From DSWT01 sp036845725 (GTDB taxonomy: Bacteria > Chloroflexota > Anaerolineae > B4-G1 > SLSP01): a DNA stretch of 64,000 bases. Below, piece after piece: positions 22,620 to 31,021 of the stretch. The stretch spans positions 1 through 64,000 of the forward strand of contig DAIUDK010000009.1 in NCBI GenBank assembly GCA_036845725.1, given 5' to 3'. Made by a program: the position numbers and the translations under genes. The notes under the pieces were generated by a model that had not been told where the DNA came from, did not search any database, and was given only the letters and a program-made list of their open reading frames with translations. The first letter of the stretch is position 1. Each line of letters begins with the position of its first letter.

Positions 22620-23830
22620 GGCTCGAAAAGTTGAGGGTTCTGAGGAACACCATTGAGGCGGATCTCGTAGTGCAAATGCGGACCAGTCGACCAGCCGGTG
22701 GATCCACAATAGCCGAGGACCTGGCCCTGATACACCGCCTGGCCACAGCCAACCTCAAAGGCGCTAAAGTGCGCGTAGTACGTCTCATAGCCATTGCCAT
22801 GCCGCACCCGCACCAAATTACCATAACCGCCGCCCCATCCGGCGAACACCACCACGCCATTATCAGAAGCGTAAATTGGGTCACCCAAGCGGCACCTGTA
22901 ATCCAGCCCAATATGTCCTGGATTACGAGGATCACCAAAATACCATCCAGAGACGGCATATGAACCTGTTGGCAAGACGAACCAACCCGTAGCACCTGGA
23001 CCACTGACGGCCACATCGCCACACGCGCCCCAACTGGCAGACGCGGCGTATACACCTGGCGCAACCGGATCGGGAGGTGGGGCTTCCCATTCCACATCCT
23101 CGCCCACCCCACCGGGGATCACCAACTGTTGACCCTCACGAAGAGCAACGCCTGGCTGTAGTTTATTCCACACATTGTCGAGGGCGGATGCCTGCACCTC
23201 ATACAACTCAGCAATACTGTCAAGGGTTTCGTCTGCCATCACCGTGTGATAAGCGCCATCGACAGGGGGAATGAAGAGCGTGAGGCCCGGCTGAATCATC
23301 CAAGGGGAGCCCTGCAGGGTCTCCATATTGGCCCAGGCGATTGAATAGGGTGATAGTTTGAAACGTTCCGCAATGAAGAAGATATTGTCGCCAGATTGAA
23401 CGGTATAGGTGATGACTTCCAAACGCACCCGTTCGGGGATATCGGTGCGGGGTTGTGCCATTCTAAAGACCGCGCGTGACACTTGATTGGTGTCTTGCCA
23501 GATCGGCAGTGTCCCTGTCAGCGAGGCCGTCGGCGTCGCCTCAGGTTCCGCCGCAACCGGCACAGACATAACACCCGCCTCAGGCGTCACTGCCACACTG
23601 ACCGGTACTATCGCAAGACGGCCAGCCAGTCCAATCAGCAATGCCAATACCAAAATTGACATATGCGCGCTATAACGGCCAACAAAAGCAGCGACAGCCC
23701 GACGGTCATTCCCCCACCGCCAAACTATCGCTGTAGAACTGGCTATAACTCGCCCCACAAAACCAGAGATGCTCCTTTGTGGGCGCGAACTATCTATTCC
23801 TTGTAAACTACCTTCTTGTGTATTTTCCAT
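22616..23830 (-). CDS. LysM and M23 peptidase-domain protein (first of a tandem pair)
   Basis: 404 residues. One transmembrane helix (about 50-70), a low-complexity Ala/Thr/Pro stretch, two LysM repeats (YTVQSGDNIFFIAERFKLSP, and YHTVMADETLDSIAELYEVQ), then M23 with HIGLD and PHLHYEIRLNG. An extra four cysteines (CGDVAV, CRLGD, CGQAV, CGST) absent from the neighbour suggest disulfides outside the cell. ATG at 23830 was chosen over a GTG two codons upstream; no clear SD is visible. It shares fold, order and 4-base overlap with the following gene, so the two arose by duplication. Confidence 0.9.
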   Translation of the reverse strand: MENTQEGSLQGIDSSRPQRSISGFVGRVIASSTAIVWRWGNDRRAVAAFVGRYSAHMSILVLALLIGLAGRLAIVPVSVAVTPEAGVMSVPVAAEPEATPTASLTGTLPIWQDTNQVSRAVFRMAQPRTDIPERVRLEVITYTVQSGDNIFFIAERFKLSPYSIAWANMETLQGSPWMIQPGLTLFIPPVDGAYHTVMADETLDSIAELYEVQASALDNVWNKLQPGVALREGQQLVIPGGVGEDVEWEAPPPDPVAPGVYAASASWGACGDVAVSGPGATGWFVLPTGSYAVSGWYFGDPRNPGHIGLDYRCRLGDPIYASDNGVVVFAGWGGGYGNLVRVRHGNGYETYYAHFSAFEVGCGQAVYQGQVLGYCGSTGWSTGPHLHYEIRLNGVPQNPQLFEP

Positions 23831-23871
23831 AAGCACAAGCCTTGTGACGATCTTAAACCGCCAACAAGGCT

Positions 23872-23900
23872 ATTATAGCACAAGAAAATATAAATGGCAA
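23872..23900 (-). promoter_or_regulatory. Predicted promoter of the LysM-M23 pair
   Basis: Minus strand: TTGCCA (23900-23895), 17-base spacer, TGC-TATAAT with the -10 at 23877-23872, an extended -10 site. Confidence 0.7.
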
Positions 23901-23959
23901 CCTCTCCAATCTGACGATTCCCTTACACACTCAACTCCGCAGAGCCGCCAATCTTGTTC

Positions 23960-23987
23960 TTGACAATGCTTTCAGCCGTGCGATAAT
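23960..23987 (+). promoter_or_regulatory. Predicted thioredoxin promoter
   Basis: TTGACA (23960-23965), 16-base spacer, GATAAT (23982-23987). The leader to the ATG at 24097 is about 100 bases. Confidence 0.65.
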
Positions 23988-24096
23988 CGCAAGCGAATTA
24001 AGGAAAATACCCGCACTGCCGCGGGCAATCACACGACACTCCACCGAAATTCTAGCTTGCAAATCTGACGCGAAATACCAAACGGAGGTAAACGGG

Positions 24097-24420
24097 ATGG
24101 GAAGTGTAACACACATAGATGAACAAAGCTTCGATGCCGAAGTCACACAAGCAACACTGCCAGTTTTGGTAGATTTCTGGGCAGAGTGGTGTCCCCCCTG
24201 CCGGAAGTTGGGGCCAACGTTGGAGGAAGTCGCCGTTGACCTCGACGGGCAGCTTAAAATTGTCAAAGTCAACGTGCAGGAGGAATCTGGGCTGGCAACC
24301 CAGCACGGTGTTATGAATATTCCGACGATGATCGTCTTTAAGGGCGGTCAAGAGGTTGCGCGGCTGGTCGGCAATCGGACCAAAGGCGCTCTTATCCAAG
24401 AACTGCAACCTTATCTCTAG
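24097..24420 (+). CDS. trxA: Thioredoxin with CPPC active site
   Basis: 107 residues of the plain thioredoxin fold: VDFWAEWCPPCRKLGPTLEE with C32-P-P-C35, cis-Pro at NIPTMIVFKGG, and a C-terminal helix. Classical thioredoxin has CGPC; the Pro-Pro form changes the redox potential and is found in some bacterial thioredoxins. No signal peptide, so it is cytosolic. Strong CGGAGG SD. It stands alone, with its own promoter and a terminator after it. Confidence 0.93.
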   Translation: MGSVTHIDEQSFDAEVTQATLPVLVDFWAEWCPPCRKLGPTLEEVAVDLDGQLKIVKVNVQEESGLATQHGVMNIPTMIVFKGGQEVARLVGNRTKGALIQELQPYL

Positions 24421-24449
24421 CAAACTGTCCTGTTTTTGCAGCTCGTGAA

Positions 24450-24479
24450 CAAAAAACTCCCGGTTTAGGCCGGGAGTTT
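24450..24479. terminator. Terminator between trxA and mazG (both strands, stronger for minus)
   Basis: Stem aaactcccgg (24454-24463) / ccgggagttt (24470-24479). On the minus strand it is followed by six T, serving mazG; on the plus strand only ttt follows. Confidence 0.75.
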
Positions 24480-24495
24480 GCTGTGTGAATTATCC

Positions 24496-24561
24496 TTCAC
24501 CACGAAGACGCCAAGACGCTAAGAGAGATCACTGAACCTTTGTGACCTCATGTTCTTGTGG
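24496..24561. repeat. Decayed palindromic intergenic repeat
   Basis: ccacgaagac (24500-24509) against gttcttgtgg (24552-24561), 8 of 10 positions complementary, with internal gacgccaagacgct. It has the look of the CACCACGAAGACAC...GTGTCTTCGTGG repeats and is loosely related to the copies near 3.1 and 10.5 kb. Confidence 0.45.
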
Positions 24562-26019
24562 TTATTCTGCACCCTCACACCAGAGCCGAAGCCGCTCCGC
24601 TGCATCCAACGAAGCCAATGTCACACCCTGTTCGCGGGCAGCCTTCTCCACGTGACGCATCCGCCGGGCAAATCGCAGATTGGCCTCCCGCAGTGCCGCC
24701 TCTGGATCAAGCTCCAAACGGCTGGCGCATTGAGCGATAGTGAACAGCGCCTCGCCGAGCGCCACACCTTGATCCTCGGCCGTATGCGCGCGGAGGAACC
24801 CTTCCACTGCCTGCTGGATAGGCGCAACGTCGGCGGCGATTTCAACCATATCCAAACCCACGCGCGCCGCACGGCTGCTGTAAGCACGGGCCTGCGCCAA
24901 CGCCGGCAACGTTTTAGGAACACCGTCCAGCAGAAAACGAGGTATATCGGCGCTGGTAGCATTCGCCCTATGCTCGCGCTCCTCGCGCTTGATTGTCTCC
25001 CAATTGACAGTCACGTCGTGTGCGCCGGCAACTTGCACCGTACCCCACACGTGGGGATGACGGCGTTTGAGCTTCGAGTCGATGCCGGCAATCACATCCG
25101 CCATCTGGAATACACCTTCTTCTCCGGCGATTTGCGCGTGTAGCACTATCTGCAACAGCAAGTCGCCCAATTCCTCGCAAAGCGCGTCGTCATCTTCCCT
25201 GTCGAGCGCTTCCAAGACCTCGTAGGCCTCTTCCAACAAATTTTCCCGCAGGCTCGCGTGCGTCTGTTCGCGGTCCCAGGGACAGCCTTCCGGGCTACGC
25301 AGATGGGCCACCGTCTCCAGCAAGTGCTCGAAGCCGCCGATATGGGGCAACGACGCGACATAGAGCGAGGTCAACGGAGTATGATCGCGGTGATCAATCT
25401 CATAGAGCGGCCCCCAGACCACCGTCTCCGCTGCTGTCCCCGCCGCATCGACTAAAGCGGTCTGGTGCTCGTCGGGATACAGATTCATCAACACGAGCTT
25501 CAAATCAGAGGCTACGGCACGGCTGTAGACCTGCGCGATCAATACCGGCTTGTCGGGGTTCAAAATGGGATAATACGATCCGACTACGTCGAGCGCATCC
25601 ACAATTTGCACGCCGTCGAGCGCATCCAGGGCCAGGGCCGTTAACGTGGGTTCGATAAAGCTCAGGCCGGGGAGAACACGCGTGGGAATCGCGGCTTCGC
25701 GCGCGGCCTTGAGGATCTGTGTGACCGTCGACTCTCCAACAAGCGGGTGGCCGGGCACAGCATAGACGACGCCCTCTGGCCGCGTACCCAACGCCAGCAC
25801 GCGCTGCGCGATGGTCGCGTAGACTTCCTCGAACGTTCCTGCTTCTTCGTAAAGATTGTCGAACGAGTGGATAGCAGGGCCTGCCGGGAGATGCGAAACG
25901 ACCGGATGGCGCGCCGTGCGCAACCACACCTCGGCGGCCTGAGATAATGTGGCAATCGCCTCCTGGGTCAGTTGATCGAACGCGCCAGGACCTAAACCAA
26001 CAATTGTGATATGGGGCAT
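24562..26019 (-). CDS. mazG: MazG nucleoside triphosphate pyrophosphohydrolase with N-terminal SAM-methylase-like domain (YabN type)
   Basis: 485 residues. Residues 1-220 have a tetrapyrrole/corrin methylase fold (IVGLGPGAFDQLTQ, VVYAVPGHPLVGEST); residues about 235-485 hold two MazG units, the first with RSPEGCPWDREQTHASL, LLEEAYEVLEAL and EELGDLLLQIVLH. MazG domains hydrolyse non-canonical or excess NTPs. The same two-domain build is seen in B. subtilis YabN; what the methylase-like half does is not known. No SD is obvious before the ATG at 26019. It follows the ribosomal supercluster on the same strand but behind a hairpin. Confidence 0.92.
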   Translation of the reverse strand: MPHITIVGLGPGAFDQLTQEAIATLSQAAEVWLRTARHPVVSHLPAGPAIHSFDNLYEEAGTFEEVYATIAQRVLALGTRPEGVVYAVPGHPLVGESTVTQILKAAREAAIPTRVLPGLSFIEPTLTALALDALDGVQIVDALDVVGSYYPILNPDKPVLIAQVYSRAVASDLKLVLMNLYPDEHQTALVDAAGTAAETVVWGPLYEIDHRDHTPLTSLYVASLPHIGGFEHLLETVAHLRSPEGCPWDREQTHASLRENLLEEAYEVLEALDREDDDALCEELGDLLLQIVLHAQIAGEEGVFQMADVIAGIDSKLKRRHPHVWGTVQVAGAHDVTVNWETIKREEREHRANATSADIPRFLLDGVPKTLPALAQARAYSSRAARVGLDMVEIAADVAPIQQAVEGFLRAHTAEDQGVALGEALFTIAQCASRLELDPEAALREANLRFARRMRHVEKAAREQGVTLASLDAAERLRLWCEGAE

Positions 26020-26054
26020 ATTTCCTCGTTAACTTGCCACTTAGCTCATCAATA

Positions 26055-26091
26055 CAACAAACAGGTAGGCAATCCTGTGATTGCCTACCTG
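26055..26091 (-). terminator. Likely end of the ribosomal supercluster transcript
   Basis: Perfect 13-base-pair stem caggtaggcaatc (26062-26074) / gattgcctacctg (26079-26091), loop ctgt. On the minus strand TTTGTTGTATT follows, a moderate U-rich tail. It lies between rpsI and mazG. Confidence 0.65.
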
Positions 26092-26125
26092 CCACATTTG
26101 AACCACACCAGAAAAGTACGCGCGA

Positions 26126-26512
26126 CTAACGCTTCGTGTATTGTGGAGCCTTGCGCGCCCGCTTGAGACCTGGCTTTTTGCGCTCTTTCTCGCGCGCGTC
26201 GCGGGTCAGAATGCCGGCCTTACGCAACATACTGCGGAATTCAGGGTCGAACTTGAGGAGCGCGCGTGAAATGCCCATGCGCACCGCCTCGGACTGCCCG
26301 GTGATGCCGCCACCCTCCACCAAAACCGTAACATCGAATTGGGCCTCAGTTTGGGTAAGTTTCAGGGGCATGACCAAGTTATTCCAATCCACATCACGAC
26401 CGAAATATTCCTGGTAGGGCTGCCCATTCACCACCAACTGCCCGCTACCATCTGAGTGTAGGCGCACGCGCGCCGTCGCCGTCTTTCTACGTCCTATTCC
26501 TTCGTAATACAT
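26126..26512 (-). CDS. rpsI: Ribosomal protein S9 (uS9)
   Basis: 128 residues. GIGRRKTATARVRL at the start and KKPGLKRARKAPQYTKR at the end, the tail that reaches the P-site tRNA. It follows rplM by 13 bases, the usual rplM-rpsI pair, and is the last gene of the supercluster. Confidence 0.97.
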   Translation of the reverse strand: MYYEGIGRRKTATARVRLHSDGSGQLVVNGQPYQEYFGRDVDWNNLVMPLKLTQTEAQFDVTVLVEGGGITGQSEAVRMGISRALLKFDPEFRSMLRKAGILTRDAREKERKKPGLKRARKAPQYTKR

Positions 26513-26525
26513 AAATCAACACTCC

Positions 26526-26987
26526 TTATGATGCCAAATCATCGATCGACATTGGCTTAGGCAACTGGGCCTGATGTGGATGTTCGGGACCAGCGTAGAC
26601 CTTCAGCTTTTTGAACTGACGACGGCCCAACGGGCCACGCGGCAGCATCCCCTTGACCGCGTGTTCAATGACGCGTTCAGGATGCTTCTGCAGTTGTTTG
26701 CGCAAGCTGATCGACTTGATACCGCCGGGATAGCTGGTGTGATGATAATACATCTTCTGGTCCACTTTCCGGCCCGTCACCCGAACCCTTTCCGCATTGA
26801 TCACGACGACAAAATCGCCCACATCCTCATACGGCGTGTATTCCGGCTTATGCTTTCCGCGCAGCACACTCGCGACCTGCGTAGCCAACCGCCCCAGGGT
26901 CAAGTCGGTTGCGTCGACAACGTACCATTCGCGTTCGATGTCAGCCGGCTTGGCGACAAAGGTTTTATGAATTCTTGCTTGTTTCAC
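26526..26987 (-). CDS. rplM: Ribosomal protein L13 (uL13)
   Basis: 153 residues. Recognised by REWYVVDATDLTLGRLAT, LRGKHKPEYTPYEDVGDFV and AVKGMLPRGPLGRRQFKKL. An early binder of 23S rRNA. AGGTGAG-type SD before the ATG. It lies 48 bases after truA, in the order truA-rplM-rpsI common in many bacteria. Confidence 0.97.
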   Translation of the reverse strand: MKQARIHKTFVAKPADIEREWYVVDATDLTLGRLATQVASVLRGKHKPEYTPYEDVGDFVVVINAERVRVTGRKVDQKMYYHHTSYPGGIKSISLRKQLQKHPERVIEHAVKGMLPRGPLGRRQFKKLKVYAGPEHPHQAQLPKPMSIDDLAS

Positions 26988-27035
26988 TTTTTCTCACCTC
27001 TAAACAAATAAACCGAAACCTAAGTTTCTTATCTA

Positions 27036-27809
27036 TCAGATCTCCCCCGCATAGAGGACACGTTTGAGACACAGTCCTTGTGGGGCTACAGCCGGACCAG
27101 CCTTGCGCCGCTCGCAGTTTTGCAGGATTTCTGCAAAAACCTCCGGGGAAAAAGCCTCATACCCCACACGGAGCAAAGTTCCGACCACCATCCGGACCAT
27201 CCGGTACAGGAAAGCGTTGGCCTCGATGTCGAAATATAACCACACATCCTGCGGAGTCCACGTTGCGCTGTAGACTTCGCGCAGCGTGTTCTCCCCCACC
27301 GGCGGCGAACCGAAGGCGGCGAAGTCGTGTTTCCCCACCAACATTGAGGCTGCAGCCTGCATAGCCTCCAGGTTTAATGTGCGTTCGACGTGTAAACTAT
27401 AGCGCACTGCAAAGGGATGCCACACCGCTCCGCGATAGACCGTATACCGGTAAGCGCGCCGCAGCGCATCGTACCGGGGATGAAAGGCCGGCGCGGCAAC
27501 CTCCATCTGCAGCACCGCGATCTGTGCGGGCAATACCGCATTCAGCGCCCGTTGCAGATCAGGGAGTGGGTGCCGCCAAACCGTGTCAAAGGCGATGACC
27601 TGATCCTCGGCATGAACCCCAGCATCGGTACGTCCGGCGGCCAAAACGGGACAAGGCGTCTGCGTCAGCTTCTCCAGCGCCCGTTCTAGCTCTTCCTGGA
27701 TACTGGGCGCGTTCTTCTGACGCTGAAATCCCCCGTACCCCGTGCCATCGTAAGCCACGACGGCCTTGACGCGCACTTTACACGGCTCGCCTGAGTTCAC
27801 ACAGGCCAC
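27036..27809 (-). CDS. truA: tRNA pseudouridine synthase A
   Basis: 257 residues as drawn. VVAYDGTGYGGFQRQ, the catalytic loop GRTDAGVHAEDQVIAF (nucleophile D62) and FLYRMVRMVVGTLL identify TruA, which makes pseudouridine at tRNA positions 38-40. The start is uncertain: it begins with GTG at 27809; GTGs at 27800 and 27776 are alternatives, and the last gives the usual TruA N-terminus just before AVVAYDG. Follows rplQ by 36 bases. Confidence 0.93.
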   Translation of the reverse strand: MACVNSGEPCKVRVKAVVAYDGTGYGGFQRQKNAPSIQEELERALEKLTQTPCPVLAAGRTDAGVHAEDQVIAFDTVWRHPLPDLQRALNAVLPAQIAVLQMEVAAPAFHPRYDALRRAYRYTVYRGAVWHPFAVRYSLHVERTLNLEAMQAAASMLVGKHDFAAFGSPPVGENTLREVYSATWTPQDVWLYFDIEANAFLYRMVRMVVGTLLRVGYEAFSPEVFAEILQNCERRKAGPAVAPQGLCLKRVLYAGEI

Positions 27810-27845
27810 CTTCGACGCCGCGCCTAGACGGCGTCACACCCGGCG

Positions 27846-28232
27846 CTAATCTTCGACCAGCTTTAAAAGTACCATCGGGGCGGCGTCGCCCTTGCGCAAA
27901 CCCAGGTTGAACATCTGTGTGTAACCACCAGGTCGGTCCTTGAACTGGGGCGCAATTTCATTGAACAATTTCTGCACAACGGCAGGGTCATTGAGCCGCG
28001 CAGCCGCCAGACGGCGCGCGTGTATTTCTTTAGCAGGATTAGTCTGTCCATCGACCAGGCCCCGCTTAGCCAACGTTATCAGCTTCTCAGCCTGCCCGCG
28101 AATCGCCTCCGCCTTCGTGCGTGTCGTGCGAATGGCGTCGTGGCGGAACAACTCCGTCACCAAAGTGCGACGCAGGGCAGTCCGATGGCCCACCGAGCGA
28201 CTTAATTTCTTACCCGCGACACGATGTCGCAT
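27846..28232 (-). CDS. rplQ: Ribosomal protein L17 (bL17)
   Basis: 128 residues. MRHRVAGKKLSRSVGHRTAL and LVTELFRHDAIRTTRTKAEA are diagnostic; ends GDAAPMVLLKLVED. Directly downstream of rpoA (23 bases), the usual alpha-operon order. Confidence 0.97.
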   Translation of the reverse strand: MRHRVAGKKLSRSVGHRTALRRTLVTELFRHDAIRTTRTKAEAIRGQAEKLITLAKRGLVDGQTNPAKEIHARRLAAARLNDPAVVQKLFNEIAPQFKDRPGGYTQMFNLGLRKGDAAPMVLLKLVED

Positions 28233-28255
28233 ACCTCAACCTCCTGGCTTTGCGT

Positions 28256-29227
28256 TCAGACGTTCTCCACGGCCTCGACTTCTTCGGTCATGTCCGTCCA
28301 GAACCCCTTGATTTGTAGTTGTTCGATCAACTCATCCAGCGACTTTTCACCAAAGTTGCGGATGGACAACATCGCATCCCGGCCCCGCGTGATCATTTCC
28401 AACACCTCACCAACGTTGGAAATCCCGGTACGCTTGAGGGCGTTGTAGACACGCACGCCCAGCCCCAGATCTTCGATCGGAACTGCATAGGCCTGATACG
28501 GGATAGCCTCTTTCTGAATGTCCGAGACCGCTTCGACTTCCTCTTCAATTTCGGCGCCGGCGATCAGACGCAGATGCGTCACCAGAATTCGCGCCGACTC
28601 TTTGAGGGCGTCCAAAGGTGCGATCCGGCCATCCGTCCAGATGTCGACAATCAGACGGTCGTAGTTGGTCAATTGCCCCACGCGCGCCTGATCGACACGG
28701 AAGTTCACACGGCGAACCGGACTAAAGATCGCATCGACCGGCAGCACGCCGATCGGCATCCGGCCACGTCCCTCGGAAGGCATATAGCCACGCCCTTCCT
28801 CGACCGTGAACTCAAAATCCAGATGCGCCTCGTCGTTGTCCACAGTAAACAGGTACAGATCAGGGTTCAGGATTTCAATTTCCGGCGGGGCGATAATGTC
28901 CCCGGCGGTGACCACACCCGGCCCTTCGATCCGCAACGTCATATACTGCGGGCCTTCGCCCTCCAGCGAAAGGCGAATCTGCTTCAATCTGAGCATGACC
29001 TGAATCACATCCTCCCGCACGCCTGGAATGGCGGAGAATTCGTGCGGGATGTCGGTGACTCGCACAGCGGTGATGGCGGCGCCCTCCAGCGACGATAACA
29101 ACACGCGTCGCAGGGAATTGCCCAACGTCACCCCATAGCCGCTCTCCAGCGGGCCGACTACATAACGGCCATACTGTTGAGTATTGACCTCCACTTCAAC
29201 TTTCGGCAGAACTGGTGCTGCTAACAC
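28256..29227 (-). CDS. rpoA: RNA polymerase alpha subunit
   Basis: 323 residues. The N-terminal dimerisation domain has GPLESGYGVTLGNSLRRVLL and GAAITAVRVTDIPHEFSAI. The C-terminal domain (about 245-310) has IEDLGLGVRVYNALKRTGI and NFGEKSLDELIEQL, for UP elements and activators. The tail after LKGFWTD-like residues is short and acidic. SD GGAGGC precedes the ATG. It sits 17 bases after rpsD. Confidence 0.98.
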   Translation of the reverse strand: MLAAPVLPKVEVEVNTQQYGRYVVGPLESGYGVTLGNSLRRVLLSSLEGAAITAVRVTDIPHEFSAIPGVREDVIQVMLRLKQIRLSLEGEGPQYMTLRIEGPGVVTAGDIIAPPEIEILNPDLYLFTVDNDEAHLDFEFTVEEGRGYMPSEGRGRMPIGVLPVDAIFSPVRRVNFRVDQARVGQLTNYDRLIVDIWTDGRIAPLDALKESARILVTHLRLIAGAEIEEEVEAVSDIQKEAIPYQAYAVPIEDLGLGVRVYNALKRTGISNVGEVLEMITRGRDAMLSIRNFGEKSLDELIEQLQIKGFWTDMTEEVEAVENV

Positions 29228-29244
29228 GTTGCCTCCTGTCTGCT

Positions 29245-29883
29245 TTAGCGTGAGTAGAATTCGACGATCAACTGCTCTTCCACCGGCACATCGATTTCTT
29301 GACGCGTCGGCAACACCAACATACGCCCATCCAAGGTCTCTACATCGAAGCTCAACCAGGCCGGCACCTCACGTTTGCCGAGCAGGTCTTTGCGTTCTTT
29401 GAAGTACTTGGCGCGCCGACTTTCTGGCCGCACCCCCACCAAGTCGTTGGGGCGTACCAGGAAAGACGGGATATTCGTCTTGCGACCGTTGACCGTGAAA
29501 TGACCGTGCGTCACCAACTGCCGCGCCTGAGCGCGAGAGTCAGCCAGGCCCAACCGATAAACGATATTGTCCAGCCGGCTTTCCAGCACGGCTAATAAGT
29601 TCTCACCCGTCAGCCCCGGGCGCTGCTGCGCCTCATGGTAATAACGACGGAACTGGCGCTCCAGCACGCCGTAAATCCGGCGCGCCTTTTGCTTTTCGCG
29701 CAACTGCATGGCATAGTCAGACAATTTGCGCCGGCGAAAAGCAGTTTCTTTCCCATGCTGGCCGGGCGGATAAGCACGCCCCTCAAAAGGACACTTTTCA
29801 GTATAGCATTTGTCACCTTTGAGATAAAGCTTGACCCCTTCACGCCGGCACTGCTTGCACGAAGGCCCTATATTTCTTGCCAT
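29245..29883 (-). CDS. rpsD: Ribosomal protein S4 (uS4), zinc-binding form
   Basis: 212 residues. Four cysteines near the start (C9, C12, C26, C31) make a zinc knuckle, as in C+ S4; RAYPPGQHG and the S4 RNA-binding domain (LDNIVYRLGLADSRAQARQL) follow. A 16S assembly starter, and in many bacteria a repressor of its own operon; no S4-binding pseudoknot was identified here. Confidence 0.97.
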   Translation of the reverse strand: MARNIGPSCKQCRREGVKLYLKGDKCYTEKCPFEGRAYPPGQHGKETAFRRRKLSDYAMQLREKQKARRIYGVLERQFRRYYHEAQQRPGLTGENLLAVLESRLDNIVYRLGLADSRAQARQLVTHGHFTVNGRKTNIPSFLVRPNDLVGVRPESRRAKYFKERKDLLGKREVPAWLSFDVETLDGRMLVLPTRQEIDVPVEEQLIVEFYSR

Positions 29884-29921
29884 AACCTCTCCTTATGCCT
29901 GCTTCCGACTTTCGTCGACTT

Positions 29922-30326
29922 TTATACGCGCCGCTTCTTGGGCGGGCGACACCCATTGTGCGGAATAGGCGTCGTATCTACGATCGAACGCACACGCAGC
30001 CCAACGGCCGCCAGCGCGCGCAGTGAAGCCTCACGACCAGGGCCAGCGCCCTTGACGAACACATCGACTTCTTGCAGACCATCGTTGTCGATGGCGTCTT
30101 TTGCCACTTTCTCTGCGGCCATCCGCGCGGCAAAAGGCGTGCTCTTCCGTGTTCCTTTGAACCCAGAGGCGCCAGCGCTTCCCCAGCGCATCACATTACC
30201 CTGTTGGTCCGTCACGGTGATGATCGTATTATTGAACGTTGTCTGAATATAGACACAACCGCGAGGCACATTACGCTTGACGCGCCGAACGGTCTTGCGC
30301 GCGGTGCGAGCTGCACGTTTCGCCAT
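29922..30326 (-). CDS. rpsK: Ribosomal protein S11 (uS11)
   Basis: 134 residues. VYIQTTFNNTIITVTDQQGN and ending TTPIPHNGCRPPKKRRV. An extra basic N-terminus (KRAARTARKTVRRVKRN) is typical. Lies 61 bases after rpsM. SD AGGAGG before the ATG. Confidence 0.97.
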   Translation of the reverse strand: MAKRAARTARKTVRRVKRNVPRGCVYIQTTFNNTIITVTDQQGNVMRWGSAGASGFKGTRKSTPFAARMAAEKVAKDAIDNDGLQEVDVFVKGAGPGREASLRALAAVGLRVRSIVDTTPIPHNGCRPPKKRRV

Positions 30327-30387
30327 AAAATCCTCCTAGCTCCTTATCCACCACAGACTCATACCTACCACCCCAGGCAGGTTAGGA

Positions 30388-30777
30388 TTACTTTTTCTTC
30401 GAGCCACGGCGACGACCGCGACCGGGAACCGTCTTCTTAGGACCACGCTTGGTACGGGCATTGGTCCGCGTGCGCTGACCACGCACCGGCAAATTGCGGC
30501 GGTGGCGCAGCCCACGATAAGAGCCAATCTCGACCAGCCGCTTGATGTTCATTTGCACTTCGCGGCGCAGATCACCCTCGACGACATACTCACGATCGAC
30601 AACATCACGAATCGACGCCAGTTCAGCCTCGGTGAGATCCGTATCACGCTTGCTGGGATCAACTCCCGCCTTCTCCAAAATCTCGCCGCTGGTCTTGCGC
30701 CCAATACCGTAGATGTACGTCAGACCGATCTCGATACGCTTATTGCGCGGCAGGTCAATTCCTGCTATACGTGCCAT
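30388..30777 (-). CDS. rpsM: Ribosomal protein S13 (uS13)
   Basis: 129 residues. MARIAGIDLPRNKRIEIGLT, YIYGIGRKTSGEIL and RGLRHRRNLPVRGQRTRTNA are diagnostic; the basic tail (GRGRRRGSKKK) contacts P-site tRNA. SD GGAGG precedes it. It follows rpmJ by 41 bases. Confidence 0.97.
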   Translation of the reverse strand: MARIAGIDLPRNKRIEIGLTYIYGIGRKTSGEILEKAGVDPSKRDTDLTEAELASIRDVVDREYVVEGDLRREVQMNIKRLVEIGSYRGLRHRRNLPVRGQRTRTNARTKRGPKKTVPGRGRRRGSKKK

Positions 30778-30818
30778 ATTTGTTTTCCAGCCTCCTCAAA
30801 ATCGACCAAATGGGCAGT

Positions 30819-30932
30819 TTACCCTTGACGCTGCTTATGCTTAGGGTTCTCGCAAATCACACGAATGACCCCACGCCGCTTGATGATTTTACACTTCGGA
30901 CAGCGCCGCTTTACCGATGGTGATACCTTCAT
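30819..30932 (-). CDS. rpmJ: Ribosomal protein L36 (bL36), zinc-binding form
   Basis: 37 residues, too short for most gene lists. MKVSPSVKRRCPKCKIIKRR, then GVIRVICENPKHKQRQG. Cysteines at 11, 14 and 27 with His 32 form the zinc site of the C+ type. SD AGGAAGGAG lies nine bases before the ATG. The gene lies between secY and rpsM; adk, map and infA, which often stand here, are missing. Confidence 0.93.
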   Translation of the reverse strand: MKVSPSVKRRCPKCKIIKRRGVIRVICENPKHKQRQG

Positions 30933-31006
30933 GATTCCAACTCCTTCCTAAAAACCATTAGAACCTTCACCAGGCTCATAGCCGGGTAAGATACACACGG
31001 CTGGTT

Positions 31007-31015
31007 ATTATACCA
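31007..31015 (-). promoter_or_regulatory. Possible internal promoter before rpmJ (extended -10)
   Basis: Minus strand TGGTATAAT (31015-31007), a perfect extended -10, just after the secY stop and about 75 bases before rpmJ. No good -35 is visible upstream. It would drive rpmJ-rpsM-rpsK-rpsD-rpoA-rplQ separately from the S10-spc transcript. Confidence 0.5.
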
Positions 31016-31021
31016 CATTTT

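Noticed and set aside
24097..24420. CcmG-like role for the standalone thioredoxin
   Set aside because: No signal peptide or anchor; it is cytosolic, and the ccm thioredoxin is the domain fused to CcmF.
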